Positions 46,049 to 55,375 of a stretch of 64,000 bases of DNA are shown here, one piece after another. Each line of letters begins with the position of its first letter. Position 1 is the first letter of the stretch. A program made the position numbers and the translations under genes. The notes under the pieces are model-generated. The model saw only the letters and a program-made list of their open reading frames with translations, made no database searches and was not told where the DNA came from. The DNA comes from Streptomyces sp. NRRL F-5123. Lineage in GTDB: Bacteria; Actinomycetota; Actinomycetes; Streptomycetales; Streptomycetaceae. The stretch spans positions 62,001 to 126,000 of the forward strand of contig NZ_JOHY01000005.1 of the NCBI RefSeq assembly GCF_000721495.1. The letters run 5' to 3'.

Positions 46049-46465
46049 GAGGAAGCTCAGCCGGACCTGGCGGCGGGGGTTGTCCCTGTTGGTGTCGACC
46101 AGCACCACGGACTGCCAGGTGCCCAGTTCCAGGGCGCCGCCGAGCACCGGGAGGGTCGCGTGCGGCGGGACCAGGGCGGGCAGGACGTGGTCGCGGCCGT
46201 GGCCGGGGGCGCCGTGCCGGTGGCGCCAGCGGTCGTCGGCGGGGAGCAGGTCGCGCAGGGCGGCCAGCAGGTCGTCGTCGCTGCCCGCGCCGGTCTCGAT
46301 GACGGCGACCCCCGCGGTGGCGTGCGGCACGAACACGTTGAGCAGGCCGTCGCGGCCGGCGGCCGCCTCCCGCAGGAAGGCCGCACACTCTGCTGTCAGG
46401 TCGTGCACGGTCTCTGCCGAGCCGGTGGCCACGTCGATCACGCGGGAACGGAAACGATCACCCAT
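46043..46465 (-). CDS. YjbQ-family protein (UPF0047)
   Basis: 140 residues. VFVPHATAGVAVIETG and DRWRHRHGAPGHGRDHVLPAL with LELGTWQSVVLVDTNRDNPRRQV are diagnostic for YjbQ/UPF0047, a trimeric protein with a His cluster that has weak thiamine-phosphate synthase activity in some members. The stop codon lies in a heptamer repeat, so indels in the repeat would change the protein end. Confidence 0.9.
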   Translation of the reverse strand: MGDRFRSRVIDVATGSAETVHDLTAECAAFLREAAAGRDGLLNVFVPHATAGVAVIETGAGSDDDLLAALRDLLPADDRWRHRHGAPGHGRDHVLPALVPPHATLPVLGGALELGTWQSVVLVDTNRDNPRRQVRLSFLG

Positions 46466-46483
46466 AAGGCCATTGTGCCCCGC

Positions 46484-46517
46484 CCGCCGTGCGCCTTCAC
46501 CCGCCGTGCGCCTTCAC
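46484..46517. repeat. 17-bp perfect direct repeat, two copies
   Basis: CCGCCGTGCGCCTTCAC at 46484-46500 and again at 46501-46517, adjacent without gap, between the YjbQ and GH3-like genes. Confidence 0.9.
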
Positions 46518-46700
46518 CCGGGGTACGGCCGCCCGGCGGCGGGCCGTTGGCGCGTTCGGTGCCCGTTCCGGGCACGGCCGGGCAGCCGAGGAGCTGGTCG
46601 GCGAGGGGATCGTTGCCGGAGACGGGGATTGGTCTGTACCATTCTGCGGACCCGGACCACCGTCCGGCCCAAGGCCGCGGCCCGGAGGGGGGTATTCGCG

Positions 46701-47513
46701 TTGCGCCGGCTCACCGCACTGGTCGACTCCTGCCTGCTGCCCACCGTACGGGGACGCGGCGGGCGGCTGCCCGACTGGGTCCTGCACAGCCTGGAGAACG
46801 GCGCCCCCGGCGCCGCCGTGGACGTCCGGGGCCCTGCGGCCCGCGTGACGGCCGAGGCGCTCAAGGCGGCGCTGCCGGACGCCCTCACCGGCCACGCGGG
46901 CCCGCCCCCGACCCGCCGCCCGGAGCACGCGGCCCGCACCGACGGCTGCGCTGCGGCGGCCGAACTCGTCGCGGCGGGCGCGAACCTGCACCTGGCCGTA
47001 CGCCCGGGTGCGCGGGCCGACGACACCCGGGTTTTCGTCACCGACCTCCAGACGCACGGCGTCGCCGCGGCGCTCGGCCCCTTCACCGCGGGCGGCGCGA
47101 CCAGCCTGCGCCCCTTCGCGGAGGGCGCCGCCGCCGGAGTACGGGCCATCACCGCGGGCCACGCGCCCGCGCCCGGCGACGAGGAGGTGCCCGCGATGCT
47201 CAGTGCCCGCGCCGTGACCGGCGTGCTGCGCGGCGAGCTGGGGTACCGCGGGGTCGTGCTGAGCGACACGCTGGACCGGCCGGCGATCGTCGACGGCTGG
47301 GGGGTGCCGGGGGCCGCGGTGCTGGCCTGGATCGCCGGGGTGGACCTGGTGCGTCTCGGGCCGTCGAGCGGCGCCGGGGTGCGGGACGCGATCCACGCCG
47401 CCGCGGCGCGCGCGGTGGCGGACGGCGACCTCCCCCAGCAGCGGCTGGAGGAGGCGGCGGAGCGGGTGGCCCGGCTGCGCCGCTGGGCGTCCGAGCCCCG
47501 GATGCCGGAGTAG
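46701..47513 (+). CDS. reduced GH3-like protein (NagZ-related)
   Basis: 270 residues from TTG 46701 after GGAGGGGGG. VRAITAGHAPAPGDEEVPAMLS, VLRGELGYRGVVLSDTLDRPAIVDGWG and AVLAWIAGVDLVRLGP follow the second half of the GH3 TIM barrel of beta-N-acetylhexosaminidases, where D in the V-x-D motif is the nucleophile (SDTLD here). The N-terminal half of the barrel is missing or unrecognisable, and total length is about half of normal. An enzyme with lost or changed activity is likely. Confidence 0.7.
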   Translation: MRRLTALVDSCLLPTVRGRGGRLPDWVLHSLENGAPGAAVDVRGPAARVTAEALKAALPDALTGHAGPPPTRRPEHAARTDGCAAAAELVAAGANLHLAVRPGARADDTRVFVTDLQTHGVAAALGPFTAGGATSLRPFAEGAAAGVRAITAGHAPAPGDEEVPAMLSARAVTGVLRGELGYRGVVLSDTLDRPAIVDGWGVPGAAVLAWIAGVDLVRLGPSSGAGVRDAIHAAAARAVADGDLPQQRLEEAAERVARLRRWASEPRMPE

Positions 47514-47594
47514 GACCTCCGGGGCCGCGGGCATCCTGGAGCGCGGTCGCCGAGCCCTGGGAAGGATTGCCGGGTCCGTGCCGTTGCCGTCTGC

Positions 47595-48704
47595 ATGGAC
47601 GATGCGGTGCGCGAGGTCGAGGTGGCGGTCGTCGGCGCGGGGCAGGCCGGGCTGTCGGCGGGGTATTTCCTGCGCCGCTCCGGCCTGGAGCCGGGCAGCG
47701 GCTTCGTGATGCTGGACCACTCCCCCGGCGCCGGGGGTGCCTGGCAGTACCGCTGGCCGTCGCTGACCTACGGCAAGGCGCACCGGGTGCACGAGCTGCC
47801 GGGCATGCCGCTCGGGGACGCGGACCCGGAGCGGCCGTCCGCCGAGGTGGTGGCCGGGTACTTCGCCGCCTACGAGCGGGCGTTCGGCCTGCGGGTGCGC
47901 CGCCCGGTGGACGTCACGGCGGTACGCGACGGCGGCGGCCGGCTGCTGGTCGAGACGGACGCGGGCACCTGGGCGGCCCGGGCGCTGATCAACGCGACCG
48001 GCACCTGGGACCGGCCCTTCGTGCCGTACTACCCCGGCCAGGAGACCTTCCTGGGCCGCCAGTTGCACACCGCCGGCTACCGCGGGGCCGCGGAGTTCGC
48101 GGGCCGGCACGTCGTCGTGGCAGGCGGCGGCACCTCGGCGGTGCAGCTGCTGATCGAGCTGGCGGAGGTGGCGCGCACGACATGGGTGACGCGCCGTCCG
48201 CCGGTCTTCCGCGAGACGCCGTTCGACGAGGACTGGGGCCGCGAGGCGGTGGCGCGCGTCGAGGAGCGGGTGCGCCGGGGGCTGCCGCCGCAGAGCGTGG
48301 TGAGCGTGACGGGGCTGGCGGCGACCGAGTCGGTTCAGCAGGCGGTGGAGCGCGGCATATTGCGCCGCCGGCCGATGTTCGACCGCATCACGCCGCACGG
48401 GGTGGCCTGGGACGACGGAGGCACACTGGACGCCGACGTGATCTTGTGGGCGACCGGTTTCCGTGCGGCGCTCGACCACCTCGCACCGCTGCGGCTGCGG
48501 GAGCCGGGAGGCGGCGTCCGGGTGGAGGGCACCCGGGTCGTCAAGGACCCGCGGATCCACCTGGTCGGCTACGGGCCCTCGGCGAGCACGGTCGGCGCCA
48601 ACCGCGCGGGCCGCACCGCCGTACGCGAGATCCGGGCGCTGCTGGCCGGCCGGGCACCGGACACCGACTCCGCCCCGGGTCCCGCGCTCGAGCCGGCGCG
48701 CTGA
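47595..48704 (+). CDS. flavin-dependent monooxygenase-like NAD(P)-binding protein
   Basis: 369 residues. FAD fingerprint VAVVGAGQAGLSAGYFL at the start, a second dinucleotide site VVVAGGGTSAVQLLIELA at about 178-195, ATG-type INATGTWDRPFVP, and WATGFR near 285. This is the YhdP/TrkA-like group of putative flavin monooxygenases or oxidoreductases. Substrate unknown. The gene stands alone. Confidence 0.88.
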   Translation: MDDAVREVEVAVVGAGQAGLSAGYFLRRSGLEPGSGFVMLDHSPGAGGAWQYRWPSLTYGKAHRVHELPGMPLGDADPERPSAEVVAGYFAAYERAFGLRVRRPVDVTAVRDGGGRLLVETDAGTWAARALINATGTWDRPFVPYYPGQETFLGRQLHTAGYRGAAEFAGRHVVVAGGGTSAVQLLIELAEVARTTWVTRRPPVFRETPFDEDWGREAVARVEERVRRGLPPQSVVSVTGLAATESVQQAVERGILRRRPMFDRITPHGVAWDDGGTLDADVILWATGFRAALDHLAPLRLREPGGGVRVEGTRVVKDPRIHLVGYGPSASTVGANRAGRTAVREIRALLAGRAPDTDSAPGPALEPAR

Positions 48705-48884
48705 GCCCCGCGCCCCGGGCATCCTTGCCCGAGGGGTGCTCCCGCAGGGCGTTTCCCGCTGCTTCTGCCACAACGAGGCAATAAACATCGGATGTCTCCT
48801 TCCCCCGGGAAGGAGTCTGCGGCAGGATGGGCGCATGCGTGATCGAGATCAGCCCGGCCCGCGCCGGTGCGGCGCGGAGGACCC

Positions 48885-49706
48885 ATGCGCGTAGCGCTTT
48901 TCGTGACCTGCGTGAACGACCTGCTCTATCCCGGCACGGGCCGGGCGACGGTGCGTCTGCTGGAGCGGCTGGGCGTGACCGTGGATTTCCCGACAGCCCA
49001 GTCGTGCTGCGGGCAGCCGCAGTTCAACACCGGCTACCGGCGGGAGACCGAGCCGCTGGTGCTGCGCACGGCGGCGGCGTTCGAGGAGTACGACCACGTC
49101 GTCACCCCCTCGGGCTCCTGCGCGGCCATGGTGCGCGACAACTACCCGCGGATCGGCGCGAAGGCGAAGACCGAGGGCCGCGGCGACGGGCTGGAGCGGG
49201 CCGCGGCCGCGCTGGCGGCCAAGACGTACGAGCTCACCGAATTCCTGGTGGACGTACTGGATGTCACGGACGTGGGCGCGTACTTCCCGCACACGGTGAC
49301 CTACCACCCCTCCTGCCACGGGCTGCGCGTGCTGGGGCTGGGCAACCGGCCGCGCAAGCTGCTGGACGCCGTGGCGGGCCTGGAGCTGCGCGAGCTGCCG
49401 GGGGCCGAGGAGTGCTGCGGCTTCGGCGGCACCTTCGCGGTCAAGAACCCCGACGTGTCGGCCGCGATGGGCCGCGACAAGACCGCCAACGCCCGGCGCA
49501 CCGGCGCCGGCCTGCTGTGCGGGGCGGACAACTCCTGCCTGATGCACCTGGACGGCATCCTGCGCCGGGACGGATCGCCGATGCACACCGTGCACCTGGC
49601 CGAGGTGCTTGCCTCGACCCGCGAGGAGCCGTACCGGGCGCCCGACGCACAGGCGCGGCACATTGCGCCGCAAAAGCCCGGCCGCGGGACGGAAGAGGTC
49701 CGATGA
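48885..49706 (+). CDS. lutA: lactate utilisation protein LutA
   Basis: 273 residues, ATG 48885 with GGAGG upstream. Two CCG domains: AQSCCGQPQFNTGYR and, in the second half, HPSCHGLRVLGLGN with EECCGFGGTFAVKNPD. It is the FeS-oxidoreductase subunit of the LutABC L-lactate dehydrogenase complex. Its stop overlaps the lutB start (ATGA), giving an operon. Confidence 0.93.
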   Translation: MRVALFVTCVNDLLYPGTGRATVRLLERLGVTVDFPTAQSCCGQPQFNTGYRRETEPLVLRTAAAFEEYDHVVTPSGSCAAMVRDNYPRIGAKAKTEGRGDGLERAAAALAAKTYELTEFLVDVLDVTDVGAYFPHTVTYHPSCHGLRVLGLGNRPRKLLDAVAGLELRELPGAEECCGFGGTFAVKNPDVSAAMGRDKTANARRTGAGLLCGADNSCLMHLDGILRRDGSPMHTVHLAEVLASTREEPYRAPDAQARHIAPQKPGRGTEEVR

Positions 49707-51235
49707 ACTCCACCTACCTGGGCCTGCCGACCTTCCCGCACGCCGCCGCGCCCGCGACCAGGGACACCCAGCTGCGGGCAAACCTGCGGCACGCCACGCA
49801 CACCATCCGCGCCAAACGCGCCGCCGCGGTCGCCGAGCTCGGCGACTGGGCCGAGCTGCGCGCGGCGGGCGCTGCCGTCAAGGACCACACCCTGCGGCAC
49901 CTCGACCACTACCTGCTGCAGCTGGAGTCCGCGGTCACCGCGGCGGGCGGCACCGTCCACTGGGCCGCAGACGCCGCCGAGGCCAACCGGATCGTGACCC
50001 GGCTCGTCCAGGAGACCGGCGAGACCGAGGTCGTCAAGGTCAAGTCGATGGCCACGCAGGAGATCGAACTCAACGAGGCGCTGGCCGAGGCGGGCATCAC
50101 CGCGTACGAGACGGATCTGGCCGAGCTGATCGTGCAGCTCGCCGACGACCGCCCGTCGCACATCCTGGTGCCGGCCATCCACAAGAACCGGCGGCAGATC
50201 CGCGACACCTTCACCGGGCAGATGGGCCGCTGGGGCAGGCCCGCCCCCGAGGGGCTCGGCGACAGCCCCGGCGAACTCGCCGAGGCGGCGCGGCTGCACC
50301 TGCGGGAGAAGTTCCTGCGGGCCAAGGTCGCCGTCTCCGGCGCCAACTTCATGGTCGCCGAGACCGGGACCGTGGTCGTCCTGGAGTCCGAGGGCAACGG
50401 CCGGATGTGCCTGACCGTGCCGGAGACGCTGATCACCGTCGCCGGCATCGAGAAGGTCGTGCCCACCTGGCGGGATCTGGAGATCTTCCTGCAGACGCTG
50501 CCGCGGTCCTCCACCGCCGAGCGCATGAACCCGTACACCAGCACCTTCACCGGCACCACCGACGGCGACGGCCCGGGCACCTTCCACCTCGTCCTGCTCG
50601 ACAACGGGCGCACCGACACCCTCGCGGACGCCACCGGGCGGCAGGCGCTACGCTGCATCCGCTGCTCGGCCTGCCTCAACGTCTGCCCGGTGTACGAGCG
50701 GGCCGGCGGCCACGCGTACGGCTCGGCCTATCCCGGTCCTATCGGCGCCATCCTCACCCCGCAGCTGCGGGGGACGGGCACCGCGCTGGACGCGTCGCTC
50801 CCCTACGCCTCCTCGCTGTGCGGGGCCTGCTACGAGGTCTGCCCGGTCGCCATCGACATCCCCGAGGTGCTGGTGAGCCTGCGCGAACGGGTCGCGGAGG
50901 GCGGCGAGGTCACGCGGGCGGGCGTCCGTACGACGATCAAGCCCGCCAAGGGGCACGCCGCCGAGCGCGCCGCGATGCGGGCCGGACGCTGGGCCCTGGA
51001 CCACCCCGCGGCCTGGCGCACCACGCAGCGGCTCGCGCTGGGCAGCCGGGCCCTGCACCCGCGCCGACTGCCCGGCAGGGCGGCGAAGGCATGGACCGCG
51101 AGCCGGGAGCTGCCCGAACTACCGGGCCAGTCCTTCCGCGAGTGGTGGCGGCAGCGCGAACGCCGGGCCGGCGGACGGCCGGCGGACGGCGCGCACCAGG
51201 CGGACGGCGACGGACCGAAGGGCGGTCAGCAGTGA
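49703..51235 (+). CDS. lutB: lactate utilisation iron-sulfur protein LutB
   Basis: 510 residues. Residues about 60-300 are a LUD domain (VVKVKSMATQEIELNEAL, GANFMVAETGTVVVLESEGNGR). Two 4Fe-4S clusters follow: CIRCSACLNVCPVY and CGACYEVCPVAIDIP. It passes electrons in the LutABC complex. Overlaps lutC by 4 bases. The C-terminal 70 residues are Arg/Gly-rich. Confidence 0.95.
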   Translation: MNSTYLGLPTFPHAAAPATRDTQLRANLRHATHTIRAKRAAAVAELGDWAELRAAGAAVKDHTLRHLDHYLLQLESAVTAAGGTVHWAADAAEANRIVTRLVQETGETEVVKVKSMATQEIELNEALAEAGITAYETDLAELIVQLADDRPSHILVPAIHKNRRQIRDTFTGQMGRWGRPAPEGLGDSPGELAEAARLHLREKFLRAKVAVSGANFMVAETGTVVVLESEGNGRMCLTVPETLITVAGIEKVVPTWRDLEIFLQTLPRSSTAERMNPYTSTFTGTTDGDGPGTFHLVLLDNGRTDTLADATGRQALRCIRCSACLNVCPVYERAGGHAYGSAYPGPIGAILTPQLRGTGTALDASLPYASSLCGACYEVCPVAIDIPEVLVSLRERVAEGGEVTRAGVRTTIKPAKGHAAERAAMRAGRWALDHPAAWRTTQRLALGSRALHPRRLPGRAAKAWTASRELPELPGQSFREWWRQRERRAGGRPADGAHQADGDGPKGGQQ

Positions 51236-51885
51236 GCGGGGACAGCCGTGCCGAGATCCTGCGCCGGGTGCGCCAGGCCCTGGCGGTCACCTCCGACGGC
51301 GGCGCCCCGGGCGAGGACCGCACGGAGCGCGGATATCTGACGGTGCACGCGGAGCGGACCGCGGACGAGCGGGTGGACCTGCTCGCCGAGAACCTGACCG
51401 ACTACCGCGCCACGGTGCACCGCACCGACGCCGCGAGCCTGCCCGCGACGGTCGCCCGGCTGCTGGCCGAGCGCGGCTCGCGCAGCGTCGTCCTCCCGGA
51501 GCGGGCTCCGCGCGCGTGGGTGTCCGGGGCGGCCGGCGTCGAGGTCCTGGACGACGGCACCCCGCTGCCTGCCGCCCGGCTGGACGAGGTCGACAGCGTC
51601 GTGACCGGGTGCGCGGTGGCCGTCGCCGAGACCGGCACGATCGTCCTGGACGCCGGTCCTGACCAGGGCCGCCGGCTGCTCACGCTCATCCCCGACCACC
51701 ATGTGTGCGTGGTGCGGGTGCCCGAGCAGGTCGTCGACTCGGTGCCGCAGGCGCTGCCGCGGCTGGACCCGGCCCGGCCGCTCACCTGGATCTCCGGGCC
51801 CTCGGCGACCAGCGACATCGAGCTGAGCCGGGTCGAGGGCGTCCACGGGCCGCGTACCCTCGACGTGGTGCTGGTGACGCCGTAG
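51232..51885 (+). CDS. lutC: lactate utilisation protein LutC
   Basis: 217 residues, GTG 51232 (GTGA overlap). LUD domain: VAVAETGTIVLDAGPDQGRR, LIPDHHVCVV and WISGPSATSDIELSRVEGVHGPR, the typical end of LutC. Third member of the lut operon for L-lactate use. No LutR regulator is adjacent. Confidence 0.95.
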   Translation: MSGDSRAEILRRVRQALAVTSDGGAPGEDRTERGYLTVHAERTADERVDLLAENLTDYRATVHRTDAASLPATVARLLAERGSRSVVLPERAPRAWVSGAAGVEVLDDGTPLPAARLDEVDSVVTGCAVAVAETGTIVLDAGPDQGRRLLTLIPDHHVCVVRVPEQVVDSVPQALPRLDPARPLTWISGPSATSDIELSRVEGVHGPRTLDVVLVTP

Positions 51886-51907
51886 CGGCCCGGGCCGCCG
51901 GTCGCGG

Positions 51908-53722
51908 TCACGGCGCGCTGGTCGCCATGTGCGCGTCGCGCCGGACCAGGGCGGCGTAGCGGCCGTCCGCGGCGAGGAGTTCGTCGTGCGTACCGCGCTC
52001 GACGATCCGCCCGGCGTCGAGCACCACGATCAGGTCGGCGTCGCGGATCGTGGAGAGCCGGTGCGCGATGGTGATGGTGGTGCGGCCGGCGGAGAGGGTG
52101 TCGATCGCGTCCTGGACGGCCTGCTCGGTGCGGGTGTCCAGGGCGCTGGTCGCCTCGTCGAGGATCAGCACCGGCGGGTCGCGCAGGATGGTGCGGGCGA
52201 TGGCCAGCCGCTGCTTCTCACCGCCGGAGAAGCGGTAGCCGCGCTCGCCCACCATGGTGTCGTAGCCGTCCGGCAGGCCCGTGATGTGGTCGTGGATCTG
52301 GGCGGCCTTCGCGGCGGCGTGGATCTCGTCGTCGGTGGCGTCCGGTTTGGCGAAGCGCAGGTTCTCCGCGACGGAGGCGTGGAAGAGGTACGTCTCCTGG
52401 GAGACGACGCCCACGGCGGCCGCGAGCGTGTCGAAGGTCAGGTCGCGCACGTCCGTGCCGTCGATGGCGACCCGGCCGGCGGTGACGTCGTAGAGCCTGG
52501 GCACCAGGTAGCTCAGGGTGCTCTTGCCGGAACCGGTCGCGCCGACGACGGCCAGGCTGCCGCCCGCGGGCACGGTCACGTCGATGCCGCGCAGCGTGGG
52601 GTCGGTACCGGCGCCGGGGTCGTAGGAGAAGTCGACGCCCTCGAAGGCGACCTCGCCGCGGACCGTGTCCAGGGCCCGCGCGCCGGGCCGCTCGGTGATG
52701 TCGATCGGCAGGTCGAGGTATTCGAAGATGCGCTGGAAGAGGGCGAGCGAGGTCTGCACCTGCACGCCGGTGGCCAGCAGCGAGATGGTGGGCCGGAAGA
52801 GGCCCTGTTGCAGCGAAACGAAGGCGACCAGGGTGCCGATGGAGACCGCCGGGCCGCCGTGTCCGGTGGCCAGGCCCGCCGCCCAGTAGAGCAGCGCGGG
52901 CATCGCCGACATCACGATGCCGATGACGGCCATCCGCCAGCGGCCCTGCATGTTGGAGCGCACTTCGAGGTCGACGAGCCGCTCGGACTCGGTGGAGAAG
53001 TCGCGGGTCAGGGAGTCGGCGCGGCCCATGGTGCGGCCGAGCAGGATGCCGCTGACCGACAGCGACTCGGTGACGATCGCGGACATCGACGCCATCTGCT
53101 TCTGCCGCTCGGTGGCGATCTTCTTGCGCTCGCGGCCGACCCTGCGGGCCGTCCACACGAACGCCGGGAGCAGCACGAGCGAGACGATCGTCAGCCGCCA
53201 GTCCAGCGCGGCCATGGCCACGATGGAGGCGATGACGGAGGTGGCGTTGGAGACCAGCGACGTCGCGGTCGAGGTGACGGTGGCCTGCATGCCGCCGATG
53301 TCGTTGGCGATGCGCGACTGCACCTCGCCGGTGCGGGTGCGGGTGAAGAAGGCCAGCGACATGCGCTGGAGGCGGGCGTAGACGGCGGTGCGCAGGTCGT
53401 GCATGACCCGCTGGCCGACGGTGGTGGAGATCAGGGTCTGCAGCACGCCGAAGACGCCGTTGGCGACCGCGGTGGCGATCATGCCGAGCACCAGCAGGCT
53501 CAGCAGGCCGGTGCGGCCCTGCGGGATCGCGGTGTCCAGGATCGCCCGCAGCAGGAAGGGCGAGGCGACGGACACCAGCGAGGACAGGGCGACGAGCAGG
53601 CCTACGACGGCCAGCCGGCCGCGGTAGGGGCGGAACAGCCGGATGATGCGGTGGACGTCGGTGGGCTTGCCGGACTTCTTCTTCGGTGGCGTCCACCGGT
53701 CGGTGAGATCGTCGGGGCGCAA
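51908..53722 (-). CDS. ABC exporter (fused membrane and ATPase domains)
   Basis: 604 residues from TTG 53722 with AAGGAG 4 bases upstream; ATG 53773 would overlap the inverted repeat at 53771. Six membrane segments in the first about 310 residues, then an ATPase domain with Walker A VGATGSGKST, signature FSGGEKQRLA, Walker B VLILDEATSALD and H-loop TIAHRLST, all intact. Half-size exporter, probably a homodimer for drugs or lipids. Divergent MarR gene 97 bases away suggests MarR control. Confidence 0.9.
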   Translation of the reverse strand: MRPDDLTDRWTPPKKKSGKPTDVHRIIRLFRPYRGRLAVVGLLVALSSLVSVASPFLLRAILDTAIPQGRTGLLSLLVLGMIATAVANGVFGVLQTLISTTVGQRVMHDLRTAVYARLQRMSLAFFTRTRTGEVQSRIANDIGGMQATVTSTATSLVSNATSVIASIVAMAALDWRLTIVSLVLLPAFVWTARRVGRERKKIATERQKQMASMSAIVTESLSVSGILLGRTMGRADSLTRDFSTESERLVDLEVRSNMQGRWRMAVIGIVMSAMPALLYWAAGLATGHGGPAVSIGTLVAFVSLQQGLFRPTISLLATGVQVQTSLALFQRIFEYLDLPIDITERPGARALDTVRGEVAFEGVDFSYDPGAGTDPTLRGIDVTVPAGGSLAVVGATGSGKSTLSYLVPRLYDVTAGRVAIDGTDVRDLTFDTLAAAVGVVSQETYLFHASVAENLRFAKPDATDDEIHAAAKAAQIHDHITGLPDGYDTMVGERGYRFSGGEKQRLAIARTILRDPPVLILDEATSALDTRTEQAVQDAIDTLSAGRTTITIAHRLSTIRDADLIVVLDAGRIVERGTHDELLAADGRYAALVRRDAHMATSAP

Positions 53723-53770
53723 GGGACTCCTTGGGAGACGACGGCAGGGCTCTCGATGGAGAGTGTAGGT

Positions 53771-53801
53771 CATTGTTACCTATGCTCACAATGAACTTCA
53801 T
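53771..53801. promoter_or_regulatory. operator-like inverted repeats between exporter and MarR genes
   Basis: CATTGT (53771-53776) and ACAATG (53788-53793) are inverted halves 11 bases apart, and ATGAACTTCAT (53791-53801) is an 11-bp palindrome overlapping the second half. MarR proteins usually bind such sites between divergent genes. Confidence 0.5.
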
Positions 53802-53819
53802 TCTGCTACGCTGTATTCC

Positions 53820-54416
53820 ATGGAGACCCGCACCGCCGAGCCCGCCACGGCCGCCTCGCACGACCCGGCGCCCGCGGCGGAGCCCGTGCCCTCCGAGGCG
53901 GCCGTACCCGGTCCGTCGCGGACGGCGCCGGCTGCGGCTCCCGACCGGCCCGACCGGAAGGACGACCTGACCGGCAGGCTGTCCGACCAGCTGCTGGGCC
54001 TGAGCCGCCGGCTGCACCGCGCGCAGCGCCTCCGGCTGGAGCCGCTGGGCATCACCCCGGCGCAGGCACGGCTGCTGCGGGCCCTCTCGCACTGGGACGC
54101 ACACGGAGCCGAGCCGCCCCGGATGGCCGACCTGGCGCAGCGCCTGGAGGTGGTGCCGCGGGCGGTGACCACGCTGGTGGACGCGCTGGAGGAGCGGGAG
54201 CTGGTGCGCCGGGCGCCCGACCCGTCCAACCGGCGGGTGATCAGGATCGAGCTGACCGAGGGCGGGCGGAGCGCGGTGCAGGAGCTGCGGCAGGCCCGCC
54301 GGACGGCGGCGGCGGAGATCCTCTCGCCGCTGGACGACGACGCGCGCGCCGCGCTGACCCGGCTGCTGGCCGTGCTCGACCAGGAGGAGCCGGAGGGCGC
54401 GGGCCACTCGCGCTGA
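53820..54416 (+). CDS. MarR-family regulator
   Basis: 198 residues, ATG 53820. Residues 1-50 are an Ala/Pro-rich low-complexity lead. The winged helix follows (LGITPAQARLLRALSHW, MADLAQRLEVVPRAVTTLVDALEERELVRRAPDPSNRRVIRIELTE). Divergent from the ABC exporter gene. It probably represses the exporter until a ligand binds. Confidence 0.9.
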   Translation: METRTAEPATAASHDPAPAAEPVPSEAAVPGPSRTAPAAAPDRPDRKDDLTGRLSDQLLGLSRRLHRAQRLRLEPLGITPAQARLLRALSHWDAHGAEPPRMADLAQRLEVVPRAVTTLVDALEERELVRRAPDPSNRRVIRIELTEGGRSAVQELRQARRTAAAEILSPLDDDARAALTRLLAVLDQEEPEGAGHSR

Positions 54417-54440
54417 GGCGGGCCCGCGCCTCCCCACGAC

Positions 54441-54496
54441 GCGGGGGCTGCGGGGGCTCCGGGGTTGCGGACCCCCGGAGCCCCCACAGCCCCCGC
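54441..54496. terminator. 24-bp two-way terminator between convergent genes
   Basis: 54441-54464 pairs with 54473-54496 with one mismatch (23 of 24). It separates the MarR gene from the leftward mscL gene. Confidence 0.9.
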
Positions 54497-54547
54497 GCGG
54501 CATGTCCGGCGCGTCCGGCGACTGCTGCGCCGCGGACACCCAGCGGG

Positions 54548-54991
54548 CTACTTCCCGAGGTCGGGCGTGCCGTCCTGCGCCGGCACCGTGGTCGGCGCTA
54601 TCTGCGCGGTGCAGGCGCTGCACCGCTTCGCCGCCGCGGGGACGGCGGTCAGGCACTCCGGGCACTCGCGCATCGGCGCGCCCGTGGCCTTGGGGAAGAA
54701 CCGCTCCTGCATGCGGTTCATGGGCAGCACGACCAGGAAGTAGATGACGGCCGCGACGATGACGAAGCTGATCGTGGCGTCGATGAAGACCCCGTAGGGG
54801 AAGGTGACCCCCGACGCGTGGAAGGTCCTGGCGCTGAAGTCCCCGGTGGCGCCGCTGACCAGGCCCACGATGGGCGTGAGGAACGCCTTGACGAAGCCGT
54901 TGACCAGCGCGGTGAAGGCGGCGCCGATGACGATACCGACGGCCAGGTCGACGACGTTGCCGCGGAGCAGGAAGGCGCGGAAGCCCTTCAT
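54548..54991 (-). CDS. mscL: large-conductance mechanosensitive channel with zinc-ribbon-like tail
   Basis: 147 residues, ATG 54991 with GGGTGGGGG upstream. KGFRAFLLRGNVVDLAVGIVIGAAFTALVNGF is the first helix of MscL, with the pore Gly/Ala-rich run; SFVIVAAVIYFLVVLPMNRM is the second. After the usual end, about 25 extra residues carry two Cys pairs: CPEC and, 10 residues on, CSAC (in ECPECLTAVPAAAKRCSAC). That is a zinc-ribbon pattern not in the classical channel. Releases solutes on osmotic downshock. Confidence 0.95.
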   Translation of the reverse strand: MKGFRAFLLRGNVVDLAVGIVIGAAFTALVNGFVKAFLTPIVGLVSGATGDFSARTFHASGVTFPYGVFIDATISFVIVAAVIYFLVVLPMNRMQERFFPKATGAPMRECPECLTAVPAAAKRCSACTAQIAPTTVPAQDGTPDLGK

Positions 54992-55375
54992 GGGTGGGGG
55001 TCCCCTCTGTGGATCACGAGCGGTGGAAGACCACAGTGTGCCCGCTCCTGCTCCGTACGGGTGAATCGGACGGCCCGTCGTCCGGTTCACCCCCTTGCGT
55101 CCGCCGCCGGAGTCTCGACGGCTGGTACGGGGCGGCCGGTACGGGTGCCCCGGGCGGGCGGCGGCTCCGGAGGTGCCCCCGGTCGGCGGAAAAACCTGTT
55201 GACCACGCACCGGTGGCTTCGCGAAGGTTGCACGGTTCAGAACCGCACTTCGGGCGCTTTCCGCCGTTCCGCCCCGGATTTCCGCGTCCGCAGGGCCGCC
55301 CGCGACCGCCTGCGGAACCGCTTGCCCGCGGGAGCCGCCCGTGCCCGCCGTCCGCCGCTCCGACCCCAGGACATC
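54992..55375. other. 384-base gap with a 13-bp palindrome
   Basis: Between divergent mscL and the ABC exporter. CGGTTC-A-GAACCG (55233-55245) is a perfect palindrome and a candidate operator for the exporter pair, 131 bases before the start at 55376. No gene is supported. Confidence 0.5.

Noticed and set aside
43863..47513. 1216-codon + strand frame through LigD, ligase and GH3 region
   Set aside because: Only the last 270 codons make sense; the rest is antisense or out of frame to real genes.
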